Part shown: positions 8,109-15,901 of the stretch, in pieces | How positions within the stretch are numbered: position 1 is the first letter of the stretch | How the letters are laid out: each line of letters starts with the position of its first letter | Assembly (NCBI GenBank): GCA_026389415.1 | Contig: JAPLHX010000274.1 | Span: forward strand, 1-30,928 | Length of the DNA: 30,928 nucleotides | Reading direction: 5' to 3' | Source of the DNA: Coprothermobacterota bacterium | Lineage (GTDB): Bacteria > Caldisericota > JANLFM01 | The notes under the pieces: generated by a model | Databases searched by the model: none | The model's input: the letters and a program-made list of their open reading frames with translations, nothing else | What the model was told of the DNA's origin: nothing | Position numbers and translations under genes: made by a program

Positions 8109-9156
8109 AATCTTTTGCCAGCTCCTCTCCGCGTAAGACACGCAGGCCACCGGCGGCCAGTGCCTCCATTTCGCCTTCTCCAGGTTTGACTACGACTTCC
8201 GCGATGAAACGGATCCTTTCCTCGATCCAGGAAATTAACCGGTGGGAGTGAGCAAGTCCACCGGTGAGAATGATCCGGTCCACTTGACCTGAGAATACGG
8301 TGGACATCGCTCCAATCTCCTTCGCGATCTGGTAAGCCATTGACTGGTAAACTTCTGAAGCTTGGAAATCCCCTAGATCGATCCGTCGTTCCACTTCGCG
8401 GGCATCGTTGGTGCCCAAATAGGCGGTCAGTCCACCTTGCTTGGTCATGCGTGCCAGAATTTCTTTTTCTGAATGCTGTCCGGTGCAAGCCATGCGCACC
8501 AAGTCCGCCGGAGGCAAGGGCCCGGAGCGTTCCGGCGAGAAAGGACCGCCGGTATTGGAGGAGTTGGCATCGACAATGCGACCCCCATCCAGAGGAACTA
8601 CCGAAATGCCTCCACCAAGATGAGCCACTATGAAACGGCAATTCTCCAGCTTCTTGCCCATCTTGTGGGCAACTTGATGAGCCACTGCACGGATATTTAG
8701 AGCATGGGAAAGCGCGCGCCGGGGGAGTTCCGGCAAACCGGAATAGCGAGCCAAGGGACTGAATTCATCCACGGAAACCGGATCGACAATATAGGTTGGG
8801 ATTTTACCCTCCGCCGCCAGGGCAGTGGCCAGGAACGCCCCCAGATTGGAAGCGTGCTGGGCTTGCGGTCGAAATCGCAAATCGTCGAGCATCTGCTGGT
8901 TGATGCGGTACACTCCGGCAGGGATTGGCTTCAGCAGTCCACCACGGGAGATGATGGCATCAAATCGAATGCCTGGCACTTTTTCCCGCAACCAATGACG
9001 AAGGTCCTCCTGCCGGAGTGGAAGCTCTTCCAGCAAGTCGGGTGCTTTGGCTTGATGTTCCACCACTTCCTGGGCCACTTTTTGTTCCCCTTGGTATACT
9101 GCAATTTTAGTGGAGGTCGAGCCAGGATTCAAAATGAAAAGGGTCGGTTCTGTCAC
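8098..9156 (-). CDS. buk: Butyrate kinase (Buk)
   Basis: Predicted 352 residues, normal for butyrate and branched-chain fatty acid kinases of the ASKHA (acetokinase) superfamily. It moves phosphate from the acyl-phosphate to ADP, giving free acid and ATP. The N-terminus FILNPGSTSTKIAVY is the phosphate-1 loop; further motifs are FIVAHLGGGISVVPLDGGRIVD and IILTGGLAHSHRLI (adenosine motif). GTG start at 9156 overlaps the recN stop as GTGA. It is encoded immediately before ptb, an order also seen in other Firmicutes, and upstream of the ferredoxin oxidoreductase, so the three steps are co-transcribed. Confidence 0.96.
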   Translation of the reverse strand: MTEPTLFILNPGSTSTKIAVYQGEQKVAQEVVEHQAKAPDLLEELPLRQEDLRHWLREKVPGIRFDAIISRGGLLKPIPAGVYRINQQMLDDLRFRPQAQHASNLGAFLATALAAEGKIPTYIVDPVSVDEFSPLARYSGLPELPRRALSHALNIRAVAHQVAHKMGKKLENCRFIVAHLGGGISVVPLDGGRIVDANSSNTGGPFSPERSGPLPPADLVRMACTGQHSEKEILARMTKQGGLTAYLGTNDAREVERRIDLGDFQASEVYQSMAYQIAKEIGAMSTVFSGQVDRIILTGGLAHSHRLISWIEERIRFIAEVVVKPGEGEMEALAAGGLRVLRGEELAKDYVS

Positions 9157-10829
9157 TCGTGGCCTCCGATCATTTCCGCTGCATGCGCCAGAACCACGCG
9201 CGAAATCTGGCTACCTGCCAGCATCCGCGCGATTTCCTCAATCCGTTTCATTCCTGACACCTCTTCCAGTCTTACCACACTCCGATTTAATTCATTACTT
9301 TTTTGCAGTACGAAATGGGTATCAGCCATTGCAGCGATCTGAGGCAGGTGCGTGATGCATAACACTTGATGTATGCGCGATACTTCCTTCAGCATTCGAG
9401 CCAGCCTCTCTCCCACCCGCCCGCCGATACCGGCGTCGATCTCGTCGAAGATGAGCGTGGATTGGTGATCATGACTGGCAATCGCTGCCTTGATCACCAG
9501 CATCAACCGGGACAACTCTCCTCCGGAAGCGACCCGTGCAATCGGGCGTTCTTTTTCGCCAGGATTGGCCGAGAAGAGGAATTCGATGCGGTCGAGACCG
9601 GAAGGCAACAATTCATCCTCGGATAAAGCCTGGTAATCAATGCGGAACAAAGGATGTGTAATCCCCAAATCTGTCAGTCCACGGAGGATCAATTGTTCCA
9701 AACTTGCTGCTTTGCCCAATCGCAGCTCCCGTAGTTGCCCAAGGGAATCCCGCAGTTGTTCGCGCACGGAGCTTTGTTGTTCCCGCAGCATTTCAATCTG
9801 ACGGTCAACTGCCTCCAGATCAGCCAAAGAGGCTTCAACTTTTTCTCGATAGGCCAAAACTTGGGGAATGGTGTCCCCGTATTTGCGCTTAAGTCTCGTC
9901 ACTAGATCCAAACGCTCTTCCACTTCTTCCTTGCGGGATTCATCCAGCTCCAGATTGTCCAGGAAGCCTTTGAGGTCCCAGAGGAAATCGCCCAGCTCGT
10001 AATTCAGCCCATCCAGACGTTGGTGCAGGTTTTGCAGGTTGGGATGCAAAGAGGCAATCGTGGCAAAATCCCGGCTGGCCTTCTCCAGCCGATCCAGACT
10101 TCCCAGGTTCCCTTCGCTCCGCAATATTCCTGCCAGGAAGAGAAGGAGATCGCGGATATGTTGTTGGTTGGCTAGGTATTCATGCTCTGTTGCCAAATCC
10201 TGGTCTTCCCCGGGTCGCAGTGTAGCTCGGTCGATTTCCTGGATTTCAAAACGGAAAAAATCCATCTGCCGTTCTCGCTCGCTCAATCGTTTTTCCAACC
10301 TATTCCTCTGTGCAGCCAGGGTCTTGGAGGTTGCCAACAGTCGCTCAGCTTCAAACCTCAAGGCAAGGGCTTCCCGTCCGCTGAAGCGATCCAGTAAACT
10401 CATTTGGTAGGTGTTGCTCGTGAGGTCTTCGTGTTCTTGTTGTCCATGCAAATGAAGTAAAGGCGTCAAGGTTTCCTTCAATACACTCAACGGAACGGTC
10501 TTCCCGTTGATCCGAGCCCTGTTCTTACCCTCGGCGGATACTTCCCTCGATACATGCAGAGTTGGTTCTATCTGCCCGAATTCTTGGCGTATTCCATTTT
10601 CCTGGGGTACTTGGAGCACCGCGTCCACTTCGAGCAGCGTTCCATAACGCCCGATCAGGTCAGTTTGTGCCCGGCCACCAAGCAGAAGCGAGATACCATC
10701 CACGACTAATGACTTCCCCGCTCCCGTTTCCCCGGTGAACACGTTAAGGCCGGGTCGCAGTTGACAAGTCAGTTCCTCCAGGATCGCCAAGTTACGGATG
10801 GAGAGCGTTTCGATCAACGATAACCCCAC
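9153..10829 (-). CDS. recN: DNA repair protein RecN
   Basis: Predicted 558 residues, an SMC-like ATPase that acts early at double-strand breaks. Walker A is FTGETGAGKS (about residues 31-40). The central part is charged and heptad-rich, consistent with the RecN coiled coil (about 150-370). The ABC signature and Walker B region are visible at RVASGGELSRLML and STLIFDEIDAGIGG. The GTG at 10829 lies inside the end of nadK (16-base overlap); a TTG four codons further on is an alternative start. In many Firmicutes recN is followed by spoIVB and spo0A; here it is followed directly by buk. Confidence 0.97.
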   Translation of the reverse strand: MGLSLIETLSIRNLAILEELTCQLRPGLNVFTGETGAGKSLVVDGISLLLGGRAQTDLIGRYGTLLEVDAVLQVPQENGIRQEFGQIEPTLHVSREVSAEGKNRARINGKTVPLSVLKETLTPLLHLHGQQEHEDLTSNTYQMSLLDRFSGREALALRFEAERLLATSKTLAAQRNRLEKRLSERERQMDFFRFEIQEIDRATLRPGEDQDLATEHEYLANQQHIRDLLLFLAGILRSEGNLGSLDRLEKASRDFATIASLHPNLQNLHQRLDGLNYELGDFLWDLKGFLDNLELDESRKEEVEERLDLVTRLKRKYGDTIPQVLAYREKVEASLADLEAVDRQIEMLREQQSSVREQLRDSLGQLRELRLGKAASLEQLILRGLTDLGITHPLFRIDYQALSEDELLPSGLDRIEFLFSANPGEKERPIARVASGGELSRLMLVIKAAIASHDHQSTLIFDEIDAGIGGRVGERLARMLKEVSRIHQVLCITHLPQIAAMADTHFVLQKSNELNRSVVRLEEVSGMKRIEEIARMLAGSQISRVVLAHAAEMIGGHE

Positions 10830-11656
10830 ATCAGCTTTTTTTGGATCCGATGAAGAAACGAATCCATTTCAAAGAAAACAAGACGCGCTTTTTTTGATCC
10901 AAGACGGATGATAAGGCGCTCTGACGATGGAAAGGGCATCGCTTCCTGGCCATCGATCACCGCCAGCGCGTGACCTTCTCCCGCCAGAGAAATCTCCACC
11001 CTGGATTGGGGTGCCAGCACCAGCGGCCTCACAAATAGGCTATGCGGAGAAATCGCCACCAACTCCATACAGGGTAGCGCCGGCAGAATCAGTGGTCCAC
11101 CGCATGCCAAGGCATATGCGGTGGACCCGGTGGGCGTAGAGACCAACAAACCATCCCCGTTCACAACGCCCATATCTATTCCGTCCACAGAAACGGATAG
11201 AGAACACATTCGACCAGGACGGCTGTGAGAAACCACGCATTCATTGAGGGCATAATGATATATGCTGCCGCAGGCTGTGTTGCTAATTTCGACCTGCAAC
11301 AAGTCGCGTTCCTCCACCAAGAAATCTCCAGAGTTCAGCCGCTCCAAATCCGTTTCGATCCTTCCCCGATCCGATGCGGTCATAAAACCTAGATTCCCCA
11401 GGTTCACGCCAAGCACGGGGCACAGATCTTGGTTTAAGTGCACACAGCGAAGCAGTGTCCCGTCTCCGCCCAAGCTGAGGATCAAATCTGGTTGTTCGGG
11501 AGGAAAGGTCGGTCGACCGGGAAGGATGTCTTTTAAGACAGGAGAAACCAGTACTCGGGTCCCTTTCGACTCGATCACCCCCACCAATCGTCGGAGGAAA
11601 TCAAGTGCTTCCGGTTTATCCCGGTTCGCAAAAATGCCGATTTGGCGGAAGTTCAA
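10814..11656 (-). CDS. nadK: NAD kinase
   Basis: Predicted 280 residues. NAD kinase phosphorylates NAD to NADP in the cytosol. The GGDGTLLR motif is at residues 63-70, the LNECVV region follows near 137, and the conserved block DGLLVSTPTGSTAYALACGGP is present (given here in part: STPTGSTAYALACGG). TTG start at 11656 overlaps the dxs stop as TTGA and has a good site GGGAGG at about the right distance. The dxs-nadK-recN order is typical of Firmicutes, although an rRNA methylase (TlyA) and ArgR commonly found between these genes are missing. Confidence 0.96.
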   Translation of the reverse strand: MNFRQIGIFANRDKPEALDFLRRLVGVIESKGTRVLVSPVLKDILPGRPTFPPEQPDLILSLGGDGTLLRCVHLNQDLCPVLGVNLGNLGFMTASDRGRIETDLERLNSGDFLVEERDLLQVEISNTACGSIYHYALNECVVSHSRPGRMCSLSVSVDGIDMGVVNGDGLLVSTPTGSTAYALACGGPLILPALPCMELVAISPHSLFVRPLVLAPQSRVEISLAGEGHALAVIDGQEAMPFPSSERLIIRLGSKKARLVFFEMDSFLHRIQKKLMWGYR

Positions 11657-13539
11657 CAGATCCTCCCGCTGACCTCTAGTTCCCGCAGCGCTTCCCGGGC
11701 CTGGCTTGCGATTTGGCTCGGTGACAATCCGGATCGCTGCAATAGATGCTCCCGGCTGCCAATGCCGGGCAGATCGGAGATGGCCAACAAGCGGATCTTG
11801 TCTGCAGGGTAACCTTCATGATTGATCAGCTCCAGCACGGCTGAGCCCATTCCCCCTTGGCAAGTGTTCTCTTCCGCGATAAACAGCAACGAATACTGGT
11901 GATAGGCTGACAGAATCAACTCCCGGTCCAGTGGGCACAAAAAGCGCAAATCATAAATAGCGGGGTCGCGCCCATCCTTTCGCAATTCCATCGCTGCTTG
12001 CCGGACCAGTGGAACCATCCCTCCCAGGGCAAGGAAAGCGATGCCCTTTCCTTCCATGACCTTGCGTCCCTTGCCCCAGGGGATCGAATGAAATTCACCG
12101 GTTGGTAGGTATGCCTCGGGGATAGCGGATTTCGGGTATCGGATTGCGACAGGTCCTGTCTGCCCAAAAGCCGTAAAAATCATATTCCGTAATTCCTCTC
12201 CACTGGCGGGTGCCAGGATCGATAATCCGGGCATGATCCGCAGGAAGCTCAGGTCGAAAATCCCTTGATGCGTCGATCCGTCTCCCGGTACCACCCCTGC
12301 CCGGTCGACCAGGATCAGAACGGGTAGATTTTGCAGGCAGATGTCGTGCAGGATTTGATCGAAACCCCTTTGCAGGAACGTAGAGTAAATCGCTACTACC
12401 GGTCGCAATCCGCCCAGGGCCAGACCCGCTGCGAAACTCAATGCATGCGACTCGGCAATTCCTACGTCGAAAAACCGTCTTGGGAAACGATTGGCAAAGG
12501 TCGCCAATCCCGTTCCGTCCGCCATAGCGGCCGTGATGCAAACGATTTTCGGATTCTGCTCGCCAAGCTCCGCCAGGGTTACCCTTACGACATCGGTGAA
12601 GGTGGAGTGCAAGTCCCGACGCGGGTTTCCACTGGCAATATCGAAGGGAGGAGAGGAGTGGAAAAGGGTTGGGTCCGTTTCAGCGGGAGGGTAGCCGCGG
12701 CCTTTTTGGGTCAAGACATGGACCAGCACTGGTGTCGAAAAACCCTTGGCCTGCTGTAAAACGGAAATCAGGCTCTTTAGGTCGTGCCCGTCGATCGGAC
12801 CCAAGTAGGAGAATCCAAAGCTTTCAAACAAAACGTTGGGTAGCAACCAAGCTTTCAAACCAAATTTGAACCGGTCGATCCAGTGGATCATCCGTTGTCC
12901 CACATAAGGGAAACGCACAAGCAGTTTTTTCATCCATTGCTTGAACCCACGATAGCGAGAGGAAGAACGGAGCTTGCTAAGTTGTTTGGCCAAAGCTCCT
13001 ACATTGGGAGAGATCGCATGCTCGTTATCATTTAAGACCAGGATCAAGTCCTTTTTCAACAGGGCGCTGTTGTTTAAAGCTTCCAAGGCAAGACCCCCGC
13101 TGATCGCACCGTCTCCCATGATCGCGACAATCTTGTGGTCTTCTCCGTGGATGTCTCGCGCAGCGCGCAAACCCAGCGCCTGTGACAGAGAGGTGGATGC
13201 GTGCCCTGTGTTGACGGCATCATAGATCGATTCCGAACGAAGTGGAAAACCGCACAATCCATCATCCTGTCGCAATCGGCAAAACTGGTCTTGCCGTCCG
13301 GTTAGCAGTTTATGGGCATAGGTCTGATGCCCGACATCCCATACCAGGACATCTTGCGGGGTTTGAAAAACATAATGCAAGGCCAGGGTCAGTTCCACGA
13401 CACCTAGATTGGAAGAAAGATGACCGCCGTATTGCGCAACCTGCTCAATGATCCGACCACGCAACTCCCCGGCGATTAGGCTTAGCGCGTCCAAGCCTAG
13501 GGACTTCAAATCCTCGGGGGAGCGAATCTTCTCCAACAA
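11653..13539 (-). CDS. dxs: 1-deoxy-D-xylulose-5-phosphate synthase
   Basis: Predicted 628 residues, full length. Dxs condenses pyruvate and glyceraldehyde 3-phosphate, the first step of the MEP isoprenoid pathway, using thiamine pyrophosphate. The N-terminal domain has SSNLGVVELTLALHYVF and WDVGHQTYAHKLLTGR; the TPP site is IMGDGAISGGLALEALNN. The transketolase-like middle domain includes FFDVGIAESHALSFAAGLA and DRAGVVPGDGSTHQGIFDLS. Start is one of two adjacent TTG codons at 13539 and 13536, with AAGGAG about 9 bases upstream, two bases after the prenyl synthase stop. Confidence 0.97.
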   Translation of the reverse strand: MLEKIRSPEDLKSLGLDALSLIAGELRGRIIEQVAQYGGHLSSNLGVVELTLALHYVFQTPQDVLVWDVGHQTYAHKLLTGRQDQFCRLRQDDGLCGFPLRSESIYDAVNTGHASTSLSQALGLRAARDIHGEDHKIVAIMGDGAISGGLALEALNNSALLKKDLILVLNDNEHAISPNVGALAKQLSKLRSSSRYRGFKQWMKKLLVRFPYVGQRMIHWIDRFKFGLKAWLLPNVLFESFGFSYLGPIDGHDLKSLISVLQQAKGFSTPVLVHVLTQKGRGYPPAETDPTLFHSSPPFDIASGNPRRDLHSTFTDVVRVTLAELGEQNPKIVCITAAMADGTGLATFANRFPRRFFDVGIAESHALSFAAGLALGGLRPVVAIYSTFLQRGFDQILHDICLQNLPVLILVDRAGVVPGDGSTHQGIFDLSFLRIMPGLSILAPASGEELRNMIFTAFGQTGPVAIRYPKSAIPEAYLPTGEFHSIPWGKGRKVMEGKGIAFLALGGMVPLVRQAAMELRKDGRDPAIYDLRFLCPLDRELILSAYHQYSLLFIAEENTCQGGMGSAVLELINHEGYPADKIRLLAISDLPGIGSREHLLQRSGLSPSQIASQAREALRELEVSGRIC

Positions 13540-13541
13540 GC

Positions 13542-14366
13542 TCAGCGGCTCCTTCCCTGCAAATATACGGCCAAATCGGAGAAAACGGAAGCCCGCTGAG
13601 AGAGGGGCATCAAAGCTCTCTGTGCCAATTCTGTTTCCTCTGCAATCCTGATCTTGGCCTGACTCTCCCCCAATTGCTTCACCAACGAAGGCTCGCCTGA
13701 TTCCAAGTCCAGCAAATCATCGCACATCTGGAAAGCGAGTCCCAGGTGTAGACCGTATTCCACCAATGCCGAAAGATGCTCCTGGCGCGCTCCAGCCAAA
13801 GTGCCGCCCAGCTGAAGGGCAAGCTGGAAAAGCTTGGAGGTTTTCCACTGGTAGAGAGTGTTCCACTCCTTAATGGTCCGTTCTCTGGAGCCGATGTCAT
13901 CGAATTGTCCGCCAATGATCCCTTTCCCGCCAAACGCCTCTCCGATCTGTGCCAAGACTTCCCCTGAGTTTAACGTCTCTTCCTGTTGCAGATTTTGCGC
14001 GATCCATTGGACTCCAAGGGCGAACAAGGCATCTCCGGTTAAGATAGCCGGTCCGATTCCGAACGCTTGATGGCAGGAAGGTTTGCCCCTGCGCATGTCC
14101 GCATCGTCCAATCCCGGCAAATCATCGTGTACCAAGGTAAACGCATGAAGGCATTCGACACCACAGGCTGCTCTAAGTACTCGAGCTGCCGGTTTGCCAA
14201 AGACCTCTGCCGCACAAAGCAGAAGAACCGGACGAAGACGCTTACCCGCTCCCAGCAATACATATGTCAATGGATCAGCCACTATTGGAGGAAAACACTC
14301 CTCTTGCAACAAACGAACAAGCGCCTGGTCAATGGAAATCCGAACACTCTGGTAGAGTTCAACCAT
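13542..14366 (-). CDS. Short-chain polyprenyl diphosphate synthase (IspA-like)
   Basis: Predicted 274 residues, somewhat short for farnesyl or geranylgeranyl diphosphate synthases. It should elongate allylic diphosphates with isopentenyl diphosphate. Visible motifs are GAGKRLRP, the first aspartate-rich motif HDDLPGLDDADMRRGKP (D81-D87), GGQFDD, KTSKLF and a second motif DDLLD (216-220). After the second motif the usual glycine/lysine-rich stretch (GKPxGSD...GKxT) is not recognisable: residues 221-245 go straight to a charged segment. ATG at 14366 overlaps the acylphosphatase stop by 8 bases. Product chain length is not certain. Confidence 0.9.
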   Translation of the reverse strand: MVELYQSVRISIDQALVRLLQEECFPPIVADPLTYVLLGAGKRLRPVLLLCAAEVFGKPAARVLRAACGVECLHAFTLVHDDLPGLDDADMRRGKPSCHQAFGIGPAILTGDALFALGVQWIAQNLQQEETLNSGEVLAQIGEAFGGKGIIGGQFDDIGSRERTIKEWNTLYQWKTSKLFQLALQLGGTLAGARQEHLSALVEYGLHLGLAFQMCDDLLDLESGEPSLVKQLGESQAKIRIAEETELAQRALMPLSQRASVFSDLAVYLQGRSR

Positions 14367-14637
14367 ACAGGATCCGAAACGTGTCGAAATACGGTGGTTC
14401 AGGCACTTCTTTTGCATCCAGCGTATCTACCTGAGCCAGCATCGGTCCTTGCCTAAGAATTTCACAGAACTGATTCAGGGCTTGCGAGTTACCAATCGCC
14501 AACACTTCAACACTCCCTTCGGGCAGGTTCCTGACGTAGCCTCGGATGCCCAGTAGGCGTGCCTGTTGGACCGTCCAGTGGCGGAAGCCAACTCCCTGGA
14601 CCTCACCTCTGATTCGGATCTGCAGTGATTTGCTCAT
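14359..14637 (-). CDS. Acylphosphatase
   Basis: Predicted 92 residues. Acylphosphatases hydrolyse carboxyl-phosphate bonds. The signature GEVQGVGFRHW carries the substrate-binding arginine (R19), and GYVRNLPEGSVEV carries the catalytic asparagine (N37), both in the usual places. The frame is open to 14667, but ATG at 14637 gives the normal family start. It begins 35 bases inside nusB. In the same long block lie ptb and buk, which make and use acyl-phosphates, so a role in limiting free acyl-phosphate is possible but unproven. Confidence 0.93.
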   Translation of the reverse strand: MSKSLQIRIRGEVQGVGFRHWTVQQARLLGIRGYVRNLPEGSVEVLAIGNSQALNQFCEILRQGPMLAQVDTLDAKEVPEPPYFDTFRILYG

Positions 14638-15025
14638 TTTCACGAATGATGGACCCCAGGATTCCATTTACGAAGCGGTTAGAATCCGGCGAACCATATT
14701 TCCGGGCCAGTTTGATTGCCTGGTCTGCAATGACCGCAGCGGGTGCATCTTTTCCATAAAGAAGTTCGAATGTGGCCAGCCGCAGTACATTGCGATCAGT
14801 AGAAGAGATCCGCCCCAAATCACGGTTTGGCGATAGACGGGCGATGATCGCATCAATCCGGGTCCGATGCTTTGATACACCTTGTACCCACTCTCTAGCC
14901 CGATGCCAGATGTCAGGGTCAGGCCGGTGTTCCACGCATTCCTCTGCTTCCTGCATCGTCAAGCCGCCCATATCCATGCGGTATAACAGGAGAAAGGCGG
15001 TCTCCCTAGCTTTTTGTCGCCTCAT
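14603..15025 (-). CDS. nusB: Transcription antitermination factor NusB
   Basis: Predicted 140 residues. NusB binds boxA RNA with NusE (S10) and promotes antitermination and correct folding of rRNA transcripts. The start MRRQKARETAFLLLYRMDMG is typical, as is the C-terminal half with DRNVLRLATFELLYG, AAVIADQAIKLARKYGSPDS and RFVNGILGSI. It starts 20 bases inside the Asp23-family gene and runs 35 bases past the start of the acylphosphatase gene. The efp, Asp23-family, nusB, prenyl synthase, dxs order is a common Firmicutes arrangement, with xseA and xseB lacking here. Confidence 0.96.
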   Translation of the reverse strand: MRRQKARETAFLLLYRMDMGGLTMQEAEECVEHRPDPDIWHRAREWVQGVSKHRTRIDAIIARLSPNRDLGRISSTDRNVLRLATFELLYGKDAPAAVIADQAIKLARKYGSPDSNRFVNGILGSIIRENEQITADPNQR

Positions 15026-15329
15026 GCTTGATGAAGTCCACGTCCTCTACAACCACATCCACAGTGGCTACTTCCGCTCCGATCAGGTTTTCCACTGCGC
15101 GCTTTACTTCCTCTTGAACGCGGCGGGATGCCTGAAGCAAGTCAACACCGTAGTAGAAGGCCAGGTGCAACTCCAGGTACACTTTTTCATTCTCTGTTCG
15201 TAAGTGGACACTCTTCTTGGGATCCGAGCTCAAGGGGAAGTGGGGAACCGCTCGGCTGACTCCATCTACTTCCATGGCTGCTGTTACGGCTATCAGGCGG
15301 ATCACGTCTGGAGAAATGCGGATTTTCAT
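15006..15329 (-). CDS. Asp23/Gls24 family envelope-associated protein
   Basis: Predicted 107 residues. The N-terminus IRISPDVIRLIAVTAAMEVDGV and the middle part KVYLELHLAFYYGVDLLQASRRVQ, followed by AVENLIGAEVATVDVVVEDV, fit the Asp23/Gls24 (DUF322) family. Members are small soluble proteins linked to the cell envelope and alkaline stress in Firmicutes; the molecular role is poorly known. The position between efp and nusB is the usual place for one family member. ATG at 15329 overlaps the efp stop as ATGA. Function here is by family only. Confidence 0.9.
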   Translation of the reverse strand: MKIRISPDVIRLIAVTAAMEVDGVSRAVPHFPLSSDPKKSVHLRTENEKVYLELHLAFYYGVDLLQASRRVQEEVKRAVENLIGAEVATVDVVVEDVDFIKHEATKS

Positions 15330-15889
15330 TTCCCGACTCGTTCATAATAGTTGCCGGAGCGGGTATCAATTTTGATCACATCGCCGATTTCCACGAAGAA
15401 TGGAACCTGCACAATCGCTCCGGTTTCCAGTTTTGCCGGCTTGGAGCTGCCGGCTGCAGTATCCCCCCTGAAGGTCGGTTCCGTCTCAACAACGGCCAGT
15501 TCCACAAATAGCGGCAGTTCGATGCCGATATGTTTGCCTTTGTAATACACGATGTCTGCAATGGTATTTTCTTTTAAATATTGAGCTGTGTCCTCTAATT
15601 CGTCCCGCTTGAGAACCACTTGCTCATAGCTCTCCATGTCCATGAAGGTGTATTCGTCCTTCACCGCGTAAAGGAATTGCAATTGCTTGCGATCGAGATA
15701 AGCCCGATTCACGCGTTCGCCCGCCCGGAATGTTCGTTCGATGGTGTTCCCCGTCTCCACATTCCTGATTTTGGTCCGGACAAACGCAGCTCCTTTGCCT
15801 GGTTTCACATGTTGAAACTGAACCACGACCCAGACCGCTCCTTCCAACTCGAAGGTGATCCCTGGTCGCAAATCATTGCTCGAGATCAT
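15326..15889 (-). CDS. efp: Translation elongation factor P
   Basis: Predicted 187 residues, the standard EF-P length. EF-P enters the ribosomal E site and relieves stalling at polyproline stretches. The N-terminal KOW-like domain carries HVKPGKGAAFVRTK, where K32 occupies the position that is modified in EF-Ps. The two OB domains follow, with the conserved end GDVIKIDTRSGNYYERVG. A very strong ribosome binding site AAAGGAGGT lies in the 12 bases between the peptidase stop and ATG at 15889. The peptidase-efp pairing is widespread in Firmicutes. Confidence 0.98.
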   Translation of the reverse strand: MISSNDLRPGITFELEGAVWVVVQFQHVKPGKGAAFVRTKIRNVETGNTIERTFRAGERVNRAYLDRKQLQFLYAVKDEYTFMDMESYEQVVLKRDELEDTAQYLKENTIADIVYYKGKHIGIELPLFVELAVVETEPTFRGDTAAGSSKPAKLETGAIVQVPFFVEIGDVIKIDTRSGNYYERVGK

Positions 15890-15901
15890 CCTAACCTCCT
15901 T

